Below, in pieces: positions 10,243-19,530 of a DNA stretch of 64,000 bases. The position numbers and the translations under genes are program-made. The number at the start of each line of letters is the position of its first letter. Position 1 is the stretch's first letter. The DNA is from Lysobacter lycopersici (GTDB lineage Bacteria > Pseudomonadota > Gammaproteobacteria > Xanthomonadales > Xanthomonadaceae), in NCBI RefSeq assembly GCF_007556775.1, contig NZ_CP041742.1, positions 62,001 through 126,000 of the forward strand. The letters are read 5' to 3'. The notes below the pieces were generated by a model. That model did not search any database. It worked only from the letters and a program-made list of their open reading frames with translations, and had not been told where the DNA came from.

Positions 10243-11349
10243 ATGACGCCCATTCCACGACGCCATCGAACCCTCGCGCTATCGGCCTCGTGCCTCGGCA
10301 TCGCGATGCTTTCCGGTTGCGGCCTGTTCGACCGCGGCCCGACGCCGGAACAGGTGCGCGCCGACATCGCGAAACGCATTCCGAACGGCGTCGCGGATCG
10401 CGAAGGCTGGGCGCGCGACATCCAGGCCGCGTTCGCCGCGCAGGAACTCGAACCGAGCAGCGCGCACTTGTGCGCGGTGATCGCGGTGGTGGGGCAGGAA
10501 TCGGGATTCCAGGCTGATCCAGCGGTGCCGAACCTGCCGGCGATCGCGCGCAAGGCCATCGCCGAACGCGCGGCGAAGTTCCACATGCCCGCGTTCGTCG
10601 TCGATGCCGCGTTGCAAATGCGCGCGCCCGATGGGCGCACCTACGCGGAACGACTCGATGCATTACGCACCGAACAGCAACTGTCGGCGCTGTTCGAGGA
10701 AATGACCGCACGCCTGCCGCTGGGCAGCGGACGGCTGTTCGCGCGGCTCAATCCCGTGCATACCGCCGGGCCGATGCAGGTCGGCATCGCGTTCGCGCAG
10801 GCGCATGCGCGCGGCTATCCGTATCCGCTCGCCGGTTCGTCGATCCGGCACGAGGTGTTCACCCGCCGCGGCGGCCTGTATTTCGGCACCAAGCATCTGC
10901 TGGCTTATCCGGTGGCCTATCCGAAGCTGCTGTATCGCTTTGCCGATTACAACGCCGGCTGGTACGCCAGTCGCAATGCCGCGTTCCAGCACGCGGTGTC
11001 GGTGGCGTCGGGTCGTTCGCTGGCGCGCGACGGCGACCTGCTGCGCCCGGGCGCATCGATGGATGCGCCGGGCGCGACCGAGGCCGCGCTGCGCACGCTC
11101 GGCCCGGCGCTGGGCATGGACGATGCCGCGATCCGCCGCACGCTGGGGCAGGGCGAATCGCCGCGCTTCGACCAAGGCTCGTTGTATCGGCAGGTCTATG
11201 CGCTCGCGGATCGCAAGGCCGGGAAGCCGCTGCCGCGCGCCTTGCTGCCGGAAATCGACCTGCACAGCCCCAAGATCAGCCGGCAACTCTCCACCGCGTG
11301 GTTCGCCCAGCGCGTGGACGCGCGCTGGAAACAGTGCATGGCGCGTTGA
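10243..11349 (+). CDS. DUF1615-family lipoprotein
   Basis: The 368-residue product starts with a charged n-region and a hydrophobic stretch ending LSGC at residue 27, a lipobox. The remainder matches the DUF1615 pattern, including CAVIAVVGQESGFQADP, GPMQVGIAFAQ and RFADYNAGWYASRNAAFQ. The QESG and N-A-G-W blocks recall lysozyme-like transglycosylases, so a peptidoglycan-active role is a reasonable guess, but the family has no proven function. It would be anchored in the inner or outer membrane facing the periplasm. It is followed by the M13 peptidase 94 bases downstream on the same strand. Confidence 0.85.
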   Translation: MTPIPRRHRTLALSASCLGIAMLSGCGLFDRGPTPEQVRADIAKRIPNGVADREGWARDIQAAFAAQELEPSSAHLCAVIAVVGQESGFQADPAVPNLPAIARKAIAERAAKFHMPAFVVDAALQMRAPDGRTYAERLDALRTEQQLSALFEEMTARLPLGSGRLFARLNPVHTAGPMQVGIAFAQAHARGYPYPLAGSSIRHEVFTRRGGLYFGTKHLLAYPVAYPKLLYRFADYNAGWYASRNAAFQHAVSVASGRSLARDGDLLRPGASMDAPGATEAALRTLGPALGMDDAAIRRTLGQGESPRFDQGSLYRQVYALADRKAGKPLPRALLPEIDLHSPKISRQLSTAWFAQRVDARWKQCMAR

Positions 11350-11443
11350 CCCGCATACGCCGGCGGATCGTGACTTCCTGCGCTTGTCGACGGCGGTCGG
11401 CTTCGGCACAGTCCGCGGACCGTCCCGTCCCAGGAGCGCCCCG

Positions 11444-13489
11444 ATGCGCCGCACCAAGTCCTTCTTCCGAATCGCGTTGCTCAGTGCGGCGCTTGCTTTC
11501 GCCACGGGCGCCATCGCCGCCGATGTACCGCAGCCCGATTTCCTCGCCTCGCACATGGACACCTCGGTCGATCCGGGCGTGGACTTCTTCGAATACGCGA
11601 ACGGCGCATGGCTGAAGGCGCATCCGATCCCCGCGTCCGAATCCGGCTGGGGCATCGGCAACGAAGTCGGCGAAGAGCTGTACGCACGCCTGCGCACGAT
11701 CAGCGAGAACGCGGCCAAGGCGCAGGCCGAAGCCGGCAGCGACCAGCAGAAGATCGGCGACTTCTGGTCCACCGCGATGGATACGGCCAAGGCGGACCGG
11801 CTCGGCGCGCATCCGCTGGACGCGGAACTCGCGCGCATCGACGCCATCGATTCGGTGCAGGGCGTGCTCGACACCGTGTTCGCGTTCAAACCCATCGGCG
11901 TGCGCGGGCTGTTCGGGATCGGCATCGGCCAGGACGACAAGGACAGCGCGACCATGGCGGTGCAGGTCCGCCAGGGCGGCCTCGGCCTGCCGGAGCGGGA
12001 TTTCTATTTCAACAAGGAAGCCGGCGTGGCGAAGATCCGCGCCGAGTACGTCGACCACATCGCGCGCAGCTTCGAGTTGCTGGGCCGCGATGCCAAGTCG
12101 GCGCGTGCTTCCGCCGAACAAGTGATGGCGTTCGAAACCGCGCTGGCGCAATCCTCGCGCAAGCTCGAGGACCTGCGCGACCCGGAGAAGAACTACAACA
12201 AGATGGCGATGGCGGAACTCACCGCGAAGTACACGCCCTCGATCGACTGGACCGCGCGGCTCGCGGCCTGGGGGCTGAAGCCGGATTACATCCTTGTCGG
12301 CCAGCCGGAATTCCTCGCCGCCGAGGACAAGCTGCTGCAGTCCACGCCGTTGCCGGTGCTGAAGGATTACCTGCGCTACCACCTCGTCGACGATTATTCG
12401 CCCTACCTTTCGTCCGCGTTCGACGCCGAGAACTTCCGCTTCCACGGCCAGGCGATGTCGGGCAAGAAGGAACAGCGCCCGCGCTGGAAGCGGGTGATCG
12501 ACGAGGAAAACGACGCGATGGGCATGGTGCTCGGGCGCATCTTCGTCAAGGACTATTTCCCCGAATCCTCGAAGCAGCGCTACTCGGCGCTGGTCGAGGC
12601 GATCCGTTCCACTTTCCACGATCGCATCGAGCGCCTCGACTGGATGGGTGCGGATACAAAGACCAAGGCGCTGGCCAAGCTCGCTGCGGTCACGCCCAAG
12701 GTCGGCTATCCGGACAAGTGGAAGGACTATTCCGCGCTTGAGGTCGGCCGCGATTCCTACGCGGCGAACGTGATGGACGCGCAGCGCTGGCAGTTCCAGG
12801 ACAACCTGGCCAAGTTCGGCAAGCCGGTCGACCGGACCGAATGGGACATGACGCCGCAGACCTACAACGCCTACTACAACCCGTCGAACAACGAGATCGT
12901 GCTGCCCGCGGCGATCTTCATGGTGCCGGGCGTGGCCGACGCGCAGGTCGACGATGCGGTCGCCTACGGCTACGTCGCCGCGAGCACGATCGGCCACGAG
13001 ATCACCCACGGCTTCGACGACGAGGGCCGCCAGTACGACGCGCAGGGCAACCTGTCGGGATGGTGGACCAAGGAAGACGCGGAGCGCTTCAACGCCGCCG
13101 CCCAGAAGATGGTCGACCAGTTCGATGCCTACGAACCGATCAAGGGCCTGCACATCAACGGCAAGGCCAGCCTCGGCGAGAACATCGCGGATTACGGCGG
13201 AATCCTGCTCGGGCTGGAGGCGTTCGAGAAGACCGAGCAGTACAAGCAGGGCAAGGAGATCGGCGGGCTGACGCCGCTGCAGCGCTATTTCCTCGGTTAT
13301 TCGCTGGGCTGGCTGTACCAGCAGCGCGAGGAAGTGTTGCGCACGCGCCTGCTCTCCGACGTGCATGCGCCGGCGAAGTGGCGCGTGCTCGGGCCGATGT
13401 CGAATATCCCCGAGTTCTACCAGGCGTTCGGGGTGAAGCCGGGCCAGCCGATGTGGCGCGCGCCGCAGGATCGCGTGCATATCTGGTAA
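11444..13489 (+). CDS. M13-family zinc metallopeptidase (PepO/neprilysin-like)
   Basis: The 681-residue protein has a signal peptide ending near AIAADVP (residue 25), so it is periplasmic or secreted. The catalytic block GHEITHGFDDEGRQYD (HExxH) lies near residue 520, and the third zinc ligand is in GENIADYGG about 60 residues later. The C-terminal PGQPMWRAPQDRVHIW fits the usual end of the family. M13 enzymes cleave oligopeptides. AGGAG lies 7 bases before the ATG, which settles the start against longer upstream frames. Full length, no sign of damage. Confidence 0.94.
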   Translation: MRRTKSFFRIALLSAALAFATGAIAADVPQPDFLASHMDTSVDPGVDFFEYANGAWLKAHPIPASESGWGIGNEVGEELYARLRTISENAAKAQAEAGSDQQKIGDFWSTAMDTAKADRLGAHPLDAELARIDAIDSVQGVLDTVFAFKPIGVRGLFGIGIGQDDKDSATMAVQVRQGGLGLPERDFYFNKEAGVAKIRAEYVDHIARSFELLGRDAKSARASAEQVMAFETALAQSSRKLEDLRDPEKNYNKMAMAELTAKYTPSIDWTARLAAWGLKPDYILVGQPEFLAAEDKLLQSTPLPVLKDYLRYHLVDDYSPYLSSAFDAENFRFHGQAMSGKKEQRPRWKRVIDEENDAMGMVLGRIFVKDYFPESSKQRYSALVEAIRSTFHDRIERLDWMGADTKTKALAKLAAVTPKVGYPDKWKDYSALEVGRDSYAANVMDAQRWQFQDNLAKFGKPVDRTEWDMTPQTYNAYYNPSNNEIVLPAAIFMVPGVADAQVDDAVAYGYVAASTIGHEITHGFDDEGRQYDAQGNLSGWWTKEDAERFNAAAQKMVDQFDAYEPIKGLHINGKASLGENIADYGGILLGLEAFEKTEQYKQGKEIGGLTPLQRYFLGYSLGWLYQQREEVLRTRLLSDVHAPAKWRVLGPMSNIPEFYQAFGVKPGQPMWRAPQDRVHIW

Positions 13490-13505
13490 CGGGAATGTCC
13501 TGGTG

Positions 13506-14192
13506 ATGCGGATGGACGATGCTGGCCTCGACAACCCGTTCTTCGCCGCGCTGGACAGCCTGCATCGCGACATCGCCCTGCGCCGGGGCGATGTCGCGCG
13601 CTATCCGGCCGATGTCGCGCCGTTCCTCGGCGTGGCGCATGCAGGCGTCGATGTCGGTGACGCATTCGACGCGCTGGTGCCGGAAGGCGACGAAGCGTTG
13701 CTGCTCGGCATCGCGCCGGCGCGCATGCCGCCCGGCTGGACGCTGGAACCCTTCGCCGACCTCGCGCAGATGGTGCGCGGGGAACCGCTGGAGGAAGTCG
13801 ATGGGCCGGACATCCTCGAACTCGGCGAACTCCACCGCAACGACGTGCTGGCGCTGACCGCCTTGGTGTATCCGCATTATTTCCGCCCGCGCACGATGCT
13901 GCTCGGGCGCTATTTCGGCATCTACGAAGGCGGAAGACTCGCGGCGATGATCGGCGAACGCCTCGGCGCCCCGGCCGCGCGCGAGATGAGCGCGATCTGC
14001 ACGCACCCGGATTTCCTCGGCCACGGTTACGCGCGTCGGCTCACCGCATTCCTCGTCAACGACACGCTGCGCGGTGGCCGGTTGCCGTTCCTGCACGTCA
14101 GCCACGCCAACACCCGTGCCAAGCAACTCTACGAACGCAGCGGCTGGCGCATGCGCCGCGACATCCCGTTCTGGCGGCTCGCGCGCGCCTGA
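13506..14192 (+). CDS. GNAT-family N-acetyltransferase
   Basis: The 228-residue protein has a C-terminal GNAT core (FR47-like): MSAICTHPDFLGHGYARR contains the acetyl-CoA pyrophosphate-binding pattern, followed by LHVSHANTRAKQLYERSGW. The N-terminal 110 residues hold a family-specific region. It lies 16 bases after the peptidase stop. A GTG three bases upstream (13503) is an equally possible start. The acceptor substrate is unknown. Confidence 0.85.
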   Translation: MRMDDAGLDNPFFAALDSLHRDIALRRGDVARYPADVAPFLGVAHAGVDVGDAFDALVPEGDEALLLGIAPARMPPGWTLEPFADLAQMVRGEPLEEVDGPDILELGELHRNDVLALTALVYPHYFRPRTMLLGRYFGIYEGGRLAAMIGERLGAPAAREMSAICTHPDFLGHGYARRLTAFLVNDTLRGGRLPFLHVSHANTRAKQLYERSGWRMRRDIPFWRLARA

Positions 14193-14208
14193 ACGCGGCG
14201 CACGCGCG

Positions 14209-14568
14209 TCAAAGCACGATCATCTGCTTGAACCCGCCCCAGAACATGCGCTTGGCGTCGAACGGCATCTTCTTCGGATCCATCATCGCCGCGAGGCGCG
14301 GATCGGCCATCACCAGCTTGTTGATGCGGTCGCGGTCGCGGCGATTGCGGTAGACGATCCACGAGAACATCACCACTTCGCCGGCCTTCAGCTTCACCGC
14401 CTGCGGGAACGAGGTGGTCTTGCCCGGCTTGACGTCGTCGGCGACGCATTCGATGTATTCCAGCGCGCCGTGTTCCTTCCACACCTTGCCGCACAGGCGC
14501 GACATCTTGCGGTACTCGGCCAGTTTCGCCTTCGGCACCGGCGTCACCATTCCATCGACGTAATGCAT
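14209..14568 (-). CDS. DUF1428-family protein
   Basis: The 119-residue protein matches the DUF1428 pattern (E. coli YbaA-like): it begins MHYVDGMVTPVPK, contains KPGKTTSFPQAVKLK and ends KRMFWGGFKQMIVL. The fold is a dimeric alpha/beta barrel of unknown function. Length is normal. It converges on the acetyltransferase gene (17-base gap). Upstream, at 14632, lies the end of the DUF2207 gene on the same strand. Confidence 0.87.
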   Translation of the reverse strand: MHYVDGMVTPVPKAKLAEYRKMSRLCGKVWKEHGALEYIECVADDVKPGKTTSFPQAVKLKAGEVVMFSWIVYRNRRDRDRINKLVMADPRLAAMMDPKKMPFDAKRMFWGGFKQMIVL

Positions 14569-14631
14569 GGCGTTCTCCCGAAGCAGGGGAGGCCGATGCT
14601 GCCGATGCGCGCGTTAGCGCGACGCGACGGT

Positions 14632-16371
14632 TCAGCGCCCGCCGCCACCGCCGCCGCCGCCGCCACCGCCGGAAAATCCGCCGCCGCCGCCACCCGAGGA
14701 ACTTCCAGGTGGCGTCGAGGCCGATGCGATCTGCGAACTCAGGCTGCTGCCGATCGCGCTGGTGAGGCTGGACAGGTTGTCGCTGCCGACGCCGTGGTAC
14801 CAGGCCATGCCCGCGGTCGCCGTCGCGGCCGCGGCCGCGCCGACCGCGAGCGTGAACTTGCGCGTCCACGCTTCCTCGACCTCCAGCGCCACCGCGTACG
14901 GCAGCAGCGCCTGGTAGCGTTCGGCATCGAGCAGGGGCGGCGCGTCGGGGCCGGGCATGCGCGCGAGTTCGTCGCGTTCGGCGACGCAGAGGTAGAGCTT
15001 GAGTCCGGCGATTTCGTCCAGCAGCTTGCGGCCCTCGGGCGTGGGCGCGCGCACGAGGATGCCGAAGGCGATCAGCGCCGCGGCCACGAGCACGCCGATG
15101 GCGATGATCAGCAGGATTCCGCCGCCGCCCGACAGCAGGAATGCGAGCACGATGCCGCCGATGCCGACCAATGCAGCGAGGCCGACGCTGCCGAGGTTGC
15201 GCTGGAACATGCGCCCGGCGTAGGCGTCCTCGAGCACCTTCTTCTGCGCGCCGATCGCCGATTGCAGCAGCGCGGCGTTGTCCTTTTCCAGTTCCAGCGT
15301 GCCGCCGTCCTTGAACAGCCCGGCCAGCAACGCACGTTGCGAGGCGGATAGCGCGGCGTGCGCGTCGTCGCCGGTGCGTTGCAGCGACCATTTGTCGCTG
15401 AGCAGGCCCTTGTCGCGTTCGATGCGCAGGCAGCCCGCGACTGCCAGCGAGAGCAGGTCGGAAGTGACACAGCGGTTGTCGCCGCCCATCTTCTGGATGA
15501 AGCGCAGCGCGGCCGGCGAATAATCCCTGGGCGGTTCGTAGCGGGCGATGACGATGCCGGGCGCCGGGTCGCGTCCGACCGCTTGCCAGCGCCGGAACGC
15601 GTACAGGCACATCGTGAACAATGCGCCAAGCGCGACCAGCACACCGCGGTTGTCCTTCAGCAACGACCACAGGCGCTGCGCCTTCGATGGCGCGGTCACG
15701 ATCCCCTTGGGGAAGCTGAGCACGATGGTCATGCCTTCTTGCGGCGCGAGCGGTCGCGTGAGCTGCCAGTGCGCATGTCCGGCTTCCGGCAGGCTGGCCG
15801 CGTAGTCCTGGCCATTCGCGCCCTGTGGCCCGGTGTAGCCCTCGGCACGCATCGCGTCCACCGGTACCGCCTGGGGTAGGCGCACGTCCACGCTCGCCGA
15901 TTCGATCGGGAAATCCCAGCCGGTGCCGATCGCGTTCCAGTACAGCTCGTCGTGGTCCTTGAAGAATCCGAGCTGGCGGGTGGTGCGGTAGCGCAGGGTG
16001 TAGGTGTAATCGGCCGGGACTTGCAGGAAATCGTCGTTGCCGGTGTTGAGGCGAACGCCGTTCGGCTTGCGCTCGGTGAACCATGGTTCGTTGTTGCCGT
16101 CGCGCAGCACGGATATCGGCGTGAATTCGACCACCACGCGATTGCCGTAGCGATCCTTGTAGCGGGTGGGGAAATCGCGGTAGATGCCGCGGCGGATGTC
16201 GGTGCCTTCGGCATGCACCTTGATGGTTTCGGTGACGTCCATGCTGCCGTCGGCATTCACCGCGATCGTGCTGTCGTAGGACAGGATGCGTTCCTGCGCG
16301 AACACGGGCGTCGCCAGTGCGAACAGCAACAGCACGAAAATGCGAAGTCGCATCATGGCGGCCTGCTTCAT
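14632..16371 (-). CDS. DUF2207-family membrane protein with glycine-rich tail
   Basis: The 579-residue protein has a signal peptide (cleavage near VFAQERIL), an extracytoplasmic domain of about 200 residues (DUF2207, starting ILSYDSTIAVNADGSMDVTE), a first transmembrane helix near 225, a cytoplasmic stretch, and two helices near residues 395-440. It ends in a run of almost only glycine and serine, typical of the family. Its ATG overlaps the lemA stop by four bases, so it is translated with lemA. LemA-DUF2207 pairs are common, are thought to act at the envelope, and have no proven biochemical role. Confidence 0.9.
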   Translation of the reverse strand: MKQAAMMRLRIFVLLLFALATPVFAQERILSYDSTIAVNADGSMDVTETIKVHAEGTDIRRGIYRDFPTRYKDRYGNRVVVEFTPISVLRDGNNEPWFTERKPNGVRLNTGNDDFLQVPADYTYTLRYRTTRQLGFFKDHDELYWNAIGTGWDFPIESASVDVRLPQAVPVDAMRAEGYTGPQGANGQDYAASLPEAGHAHWQLTRPLAPQEGMTIVLSFPKGIVTAPSKAQRLWSLLKDNRGVLVALGALFTMCLYAFRRWQAVGRDPAPGIVIARYEPPRDYSPAALRFIQKMGGDNRCVTSDLLSLAVAGCLRIERDKGLLSDKWSLQRTGDDAHAALSASQRALLAGLFKDGGTLELEKDNAALLQSAIGAQKKVLEDAYAGRMFQRNLGSVGLAALVGIGGIVLAFLLSGGGGILLIIAIGVLVAAALIAFGILVRAPTPEGRKLLDEIAGLKLYLCVAERDELARMPGPDAPPLLDAERYQALLPYAVALEVEEAWTRKFTLAVGAAAAATATAGMAWYHGVGSDNLSSLTSAIGSSLSSQIASASTPPGSSSGGGGGGFSGGGGGGGGGGGR

Positions 16372-16922
16372 GGCGTCATCTCCACCTTCACCGCATCGCG
16401 GCTGCCGGCCTCGGCCTGGAAGAATTCCGCGCCCTTGAAGCCGAACACGCGCGCGACGAATGCGTCCGGCACGCGCTGGATGCCATTGTCGAGGTCGCGC
16501 ACCGCGCCGTTGTAGAAACGCCGCGCGTACTGCAGCTGTTCCTCGACCTTCACCAGCTCCTGCTGCAGCTGCGCGAAGTTCTGGTTGGCCTTGAGGTCCG
16601 GATACGACTCCTTGAGCGCGATCAGCCGCCCGAGTTCGCGTTCCAGCGAGGCTTCGACTTCGCCCAGCCGCGCCGGTTGCGTCTGCGACAGCGCCTGTGC
16701 GCGCAGCTCGGACACCGCCTTCAGCGTCGAACTCTCGTGCCCGGCATAGGCCTGCACCGCCGCCACCAGCGAGGGTACGAGGTCGTGGCGACGCTGTAGT
16801 TGCACGTCGATGTCGGCCCAGGCGGTCTTCACCTGGTTGCGCAGGCGCACCAGCCGGTTGAAGGCGAACATCGCCCAGGCCGCGAGCACGGCGAGGAACA
16901 GCAGCAGCACGAAGATCATCAT
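16368..16922 (-). CDS. lemA: LemA-family protein
   Basis: The 184-residue protein has an N-terminal membrane anchor (residues 2-20) followed by the LemA core of long helices: FNRLVRLRNQVKTAWADIDV, then QRRHDLVPSLVAAVQAYAGH, and the end YARRFYNGAVRDLDNGIQ. Length is standard. The first gene of a coupled pair with the DUF2207 gene, it is divergent from the ClpP-fold lipoprotein gene at 17053 with 130 bases for promoters. Function in bacteria is not settled. Confidence 0.94.
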   Translation of the reverse strand: MMIFVLLLFLAVLAAWAMFAFNRLVRLRNQVKTAWADIDVQLQRRHDLVPSLVAAVQAYAGHESSTLKAVSELRAQALSQTQPARLGEVEASLERELGRLIALKESYPDLKANQNFAQLQQELVKVEEQLQYARRFYNGAVRDLDNGIQRVPDAFVARVFGFKGAEFFQAEAGSRDAVKVEMTP

Positions 16923-17052
16923 TCGCCGGGATCCGGTTGCGTTGACGAGGAAAGTAACGCAAATCCCGCCACGGGCGGGACATTCGCGCGCGCTGCGCGG
17001 CGTTCATCGCAGGTTCGTGCGCGGACGGTCGGCGGACCCTAGACTTGTCGCC

Positions 17053-18210
17053 ATGCCCGTGCCCGCGCCATCGTTCCATATCCGTTTGCTCGGCGTGGCG
17101 TGCCTGCTCGCCGGGCTCGCGGCTTGCGGGCGCGAGCCGCCAGCGCCCGAGCCAGCGGCGCCCGCGACCCATACCAGCGCCGACAGCAGCGGCGGCGCGA
17201 TCAGCGCCGCGCCGCTGGACAAGCCCGCGCCCAAGCCGACGCCGGAGGAAGTGCTGGCCGGCACGCAATGGCCCGCGGCGAAGCTCGGCGAGGGCGATGC
17301 GCGGATCAGTTGCAGCAGCGACTATTCCACCGGCGATGGCGAACTGCTGCGCAGCCTCGACTATTTCGCGATGGTCGATGCGTTGTCGCCCTGCCGCGAC
17401 GCGGACGTGGTGCGCCTGCACTACCGCGGCAAGATCGATGCCGGTTTCGCCGACACGGTGGAACGCACCGCGGCGATGGCCGCGCGCATGGGCATCCGCC
17501 ACCGCATCCTCGACCTCGACTCGCCCGGCGGCGTGATCGAGGACGGCATCCGCGCCGGTGACGCGATGGGCGACGAGCACTGGACGGTGTGGGTGCGCGA
17601 AGGCGCGGTTTGCCACAGCGCCTGCGTGCTGATCCTCGCTGCCGGCGACCAGCGCCTGGTGTCGGGCGCGGTCGGCATCCACCGCATGATCCGCCTGAGT
17701 TCGACCGCGACCACGCGCCAGCAACTGACGGCGGAATTGCAGCAGGTGCATTCGCAGCTCGACGATTACCTACAGCGCAACGGCGCCGCCACCGCCATCG
17801 CCGACCTGATGATGACCGTGCCCAGCCGCGACCTGCGCCTGCTCAGCGCGGACGAGCTGCACCAGTTCGGGCTGGAGGGCGCGAACCCGGTGCAGGACGA
17901 CCTCGAGCGCCTGCGCGTGTTGCGCCAGTGCGGGCAGGATTTCCTGCGTCGCAAGGAAGCGTTCCAGCGCGCGCTCGACCGGGACTGCGGCAAGCCGGGG
18001 CAGCACGTCGACGCGATGCGCGACTGCGGCATCGGGTTGTTGCCGAAATTCGGTTTCCCCGACAAGCGCTGCCCGGACGAAGCGCCGATGGCCGAATACG
18101 CGCGCGCGCTGCAGGAACAGGGCGAACGCAAGGCCGACGCCGCCGACGCCGGCAAGGACGGCAAGCGCAGTGGGGAAGGCAAGGGCGCGGCGCGCACCGG
18201 AGCGCGCTGA
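17053..18210 (+). CDS. Lipoprotein with ClpP-like serine protease fold (COG3904-like)
   Basis: The 385-residue product has a lipobox (LAGLAAC at about residue 24) and a proline/alanine-rich linker to residue 75. A ClpP/SDH-type core follows: RILDLDSPGGVIEDGIRAGD (oxyanion GG), the nucleophile candidate Ser189 in VCHSACVLILAAGDQR, and His210 in VGIHRMI. That order and spacing fit COG3904 periplasmic ClpP-fold proteins. The cysteine-rich C-terminal 130 residues are not recognised. It would sit on the periplasmic face. It is divergent from lemA and may share its regulation (inference). The target is unknown. Confidence 0.8.
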   Translation: MPVPAPSFHIRLLGVACLLAGLAACGREPPAPEPAAPATHTSADSSGGAISAAPLDKPAPKPTPEEVLAGTQWPAAKLGEGDARISCSSDYSTGDGELLRSLDYFAMVDALSPCRDADVVRLHYRGKIDAGFADTVERTAAMAARMGIRHRILDLDSPGGVIEDGIRAGDAMGDEHWTVWVREGAVCHSACVLILAAGDQRLVSGAVGIHRMIRLSSTATTRQQLTAELQQVHSQLDDYLQRNGAATAIADLMMTVPSRDLRLLSADELHQFGLEGANPVQDDLERLRVLRQCGQDFLRRKEAFQRALDRDCGKPGQHVDAMRDCGIGLLPKFGFPDKRCPDEAPMAEYARALQEQGERKADAADAGKDGKRSGEGKGAARTGAR

Positions 18211-18225
18211 GCGCGGCACCGCGAA

Positions 18226-18242
18226 GGCCGCGTATCGCGGCC
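18226..18242. terminator. Hairpin between convergent genes
   Basis: GGCCGCG-TAT-CGCGGCC forms a perfect 7-base stem with a 3-base loop, midway between the stops at 18210 and 18265. There is no U-run on either strand, so terminator function is uncertain. Confidence 0.35.
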
Positions 18243-18264
18243 CTCGCATCGTGGAATCGGCGGA

Positions 18265-18933
18265 TCAGTCGCGTTCGAACCGTTGCAGTTCCTCGACCTG
18301 CGCCAATGCGCGGCGCAGGCTGCCTCCGGTCAGGCTGTCGTCCATCCTGCGGCCGAATTCCGCGCGTTCGGGACGACGTGCCCATCGATGGAACCACCAG
18401 CTGGCGAGCAGGCCGGCGATGCCGATGCCATAGCCGATCCAGAGCAGCGACGGTGCCTTCTGCATCAGGTCCACGTCGCCGAAACCGGCCAGCACCTGCA
18501 GGATCGCGATCCACAGGAACCACCACGGCAAGCCGGCGACCATGCCGCTGCGGATGTAGAGCGTGCGTGCGTGCAGCAGTTTCTTCTGGATGTCCATGAC
18601 CGGCGCGGAATAGTCGATGCCGCCGATCTGCCCGAGCACCACGCCCGCCGCGATGACCGTCAGCACGCCGTAGGCATGCACCAGCACGCCGGCGGCGATG
18701 GTGGAGGCGTGCTGCGGATGGCTCATCCACAGCAGCGCGGCCAGCAGGATGAAGGGGATGGCGAACAGGATCTGCGCGACCTGGCCCCAGAACAGCGGAC
18801 GCAGGCTGCTGCGCGCGCGGTCGAGCTCGCGCCCGCGCAAATCGCGCAGCCTCAGCTCATTGTCCAGTTGCAGGCGGCGGTCGAGCGCTTGCCAGGCGGA
18901 TTTGATGTCGTCGGGTTCCATGGCGATGTCCAT
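18265..18933 (-). CDS. Four-helix membrane protein, likely partner of the ECF sigma factor
   Basis: The 222-residue protein has a 45-residue charged, helical N-terminus (DDIKSAWQALDRRLQLDNE) and four hydrophobic helices at about 50-70, 78-101, 131-151 and 163-183. A basic C-terminus follows. It lies 17 bases downstream of the ECF sigma gene on the same strand. That arrangement, with a cytoplasmic N-terminal segment, fits a membrane anti-sigma factor, but no ZAS or RskA motif is visible, so the role is inference. The ATG at 18921 is an alternative start. Confidence 0.72.
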   Translation of the reverse strand: MDIAMEPDDIKSAWQALDRRLQLDNELRLRDLRGRELDRARSSLRPLFWGQVAQILFAIPFILLAALLWMSHPQHASTIAAGVLVHAYGVLTVIAAGVVLGQIGGIDYSAPVMDIQKKLLHARTLYIRSGMVAGLPWWFLWIAILQVLAGFGDVDLMQKAPSLLWIGYGIGIAGLLASWWFHRWARRPERAEFGRRMDDSLTGGSLRRALAQVEELQRFERD

Positions 18934-18950
18934 TGCGTGTCCGGTAGGGG

Positions 18951-19469
18951 TCAGAGTTCGTCGCGCAGGCGCTGTTTCAGCCGCCCGATCTTGGTGGAGA
19001 CGTTGGATTCGTTAATGCCGAGGATTTCCGCGATCTCGCGTTGCGGCCGTTCCTCGAGGTAGAGCAGGAGCAGGGCGCGTTCGAGCGGCGGTTGCCGCGC
19101 GATGAAGCCCTGCAGCAGGCGCAGTTGCTGTTCGTGCTCCGGGTCGGCGGCGTTGTCGTCGGCGACGTCGAAATCCGCGTCGTCGAGCGCGACCGCGTCG
19201 TGGCGACGCCGCAGCGACTGCGTGCGGACATGGCTGATCGCCACGTTCAGCGCGATGCGGTACATCCACGTGGTCGCGCTGCGTGACGGGTCGTACTTCG
19301 GCCACGCGCGCCACAGCTGGGCGGCGATTTCCTGGGCCAGGTCGGCGCGATCCTCGGGATGGCGCGCATAGCTGTTGGCGACCTTGAACACGATGCCGGA
19401 ATGGCGCTGCAGCAAGGCGCCGAAGGCATCACGGTCGATATCCACGTTCATGGCGGCGAAGGCTTGCAT
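18951..19469 (-). CDS. ECF-type RNA polymerase sigma factor
   Basis: The 172-residue protein has sigma region 2 (DLAQEIAAQLWRAWPKYD, then TWMYRIALNVAISHVR) and region 4 (LLLYLEERPQREIAEILGIN followed by SNVSTKIGRLKQRL). There is no region 3, so it is a group-4 (extracytoplasmic function) sigma factor. It directs RNA polymerase to a small stress or envelope regulon. The next gene downstream encodes a membrane protein that may restrain it. ATGs at residues 1 and 7 are both possible starts. Signal and regulon are unknown. Confidence 0.93.
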   Translation of the reverse strand: MQAFAAMNVDIDRDAFGALLQRHSGIVFKVANSYARHPEDRADLAQEIAAQLWRAWPKYDPSRSATTWMYRIALNVAISHVRTQSLRRRHDAVALDDADFDVADDNAADPEHEQQLRLLQGFIARQPPLERALLLLYLEERPQREIAEILGINESNVSTKIGRLKQRLRDEL

Positions 19470-19530
19470 GGCGTCCCCGGCGCGTCGACCGCGCCCTTCG
19501 ACATCATGGTTCGCGTGAAGGCGGCGGATC

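Noticed and set aside
18226-18242. Strong intrinsic terminator between convergent genes
   Set aside because: The stem is perfect but has no U-run on either side, so it is listed only at low confidence.
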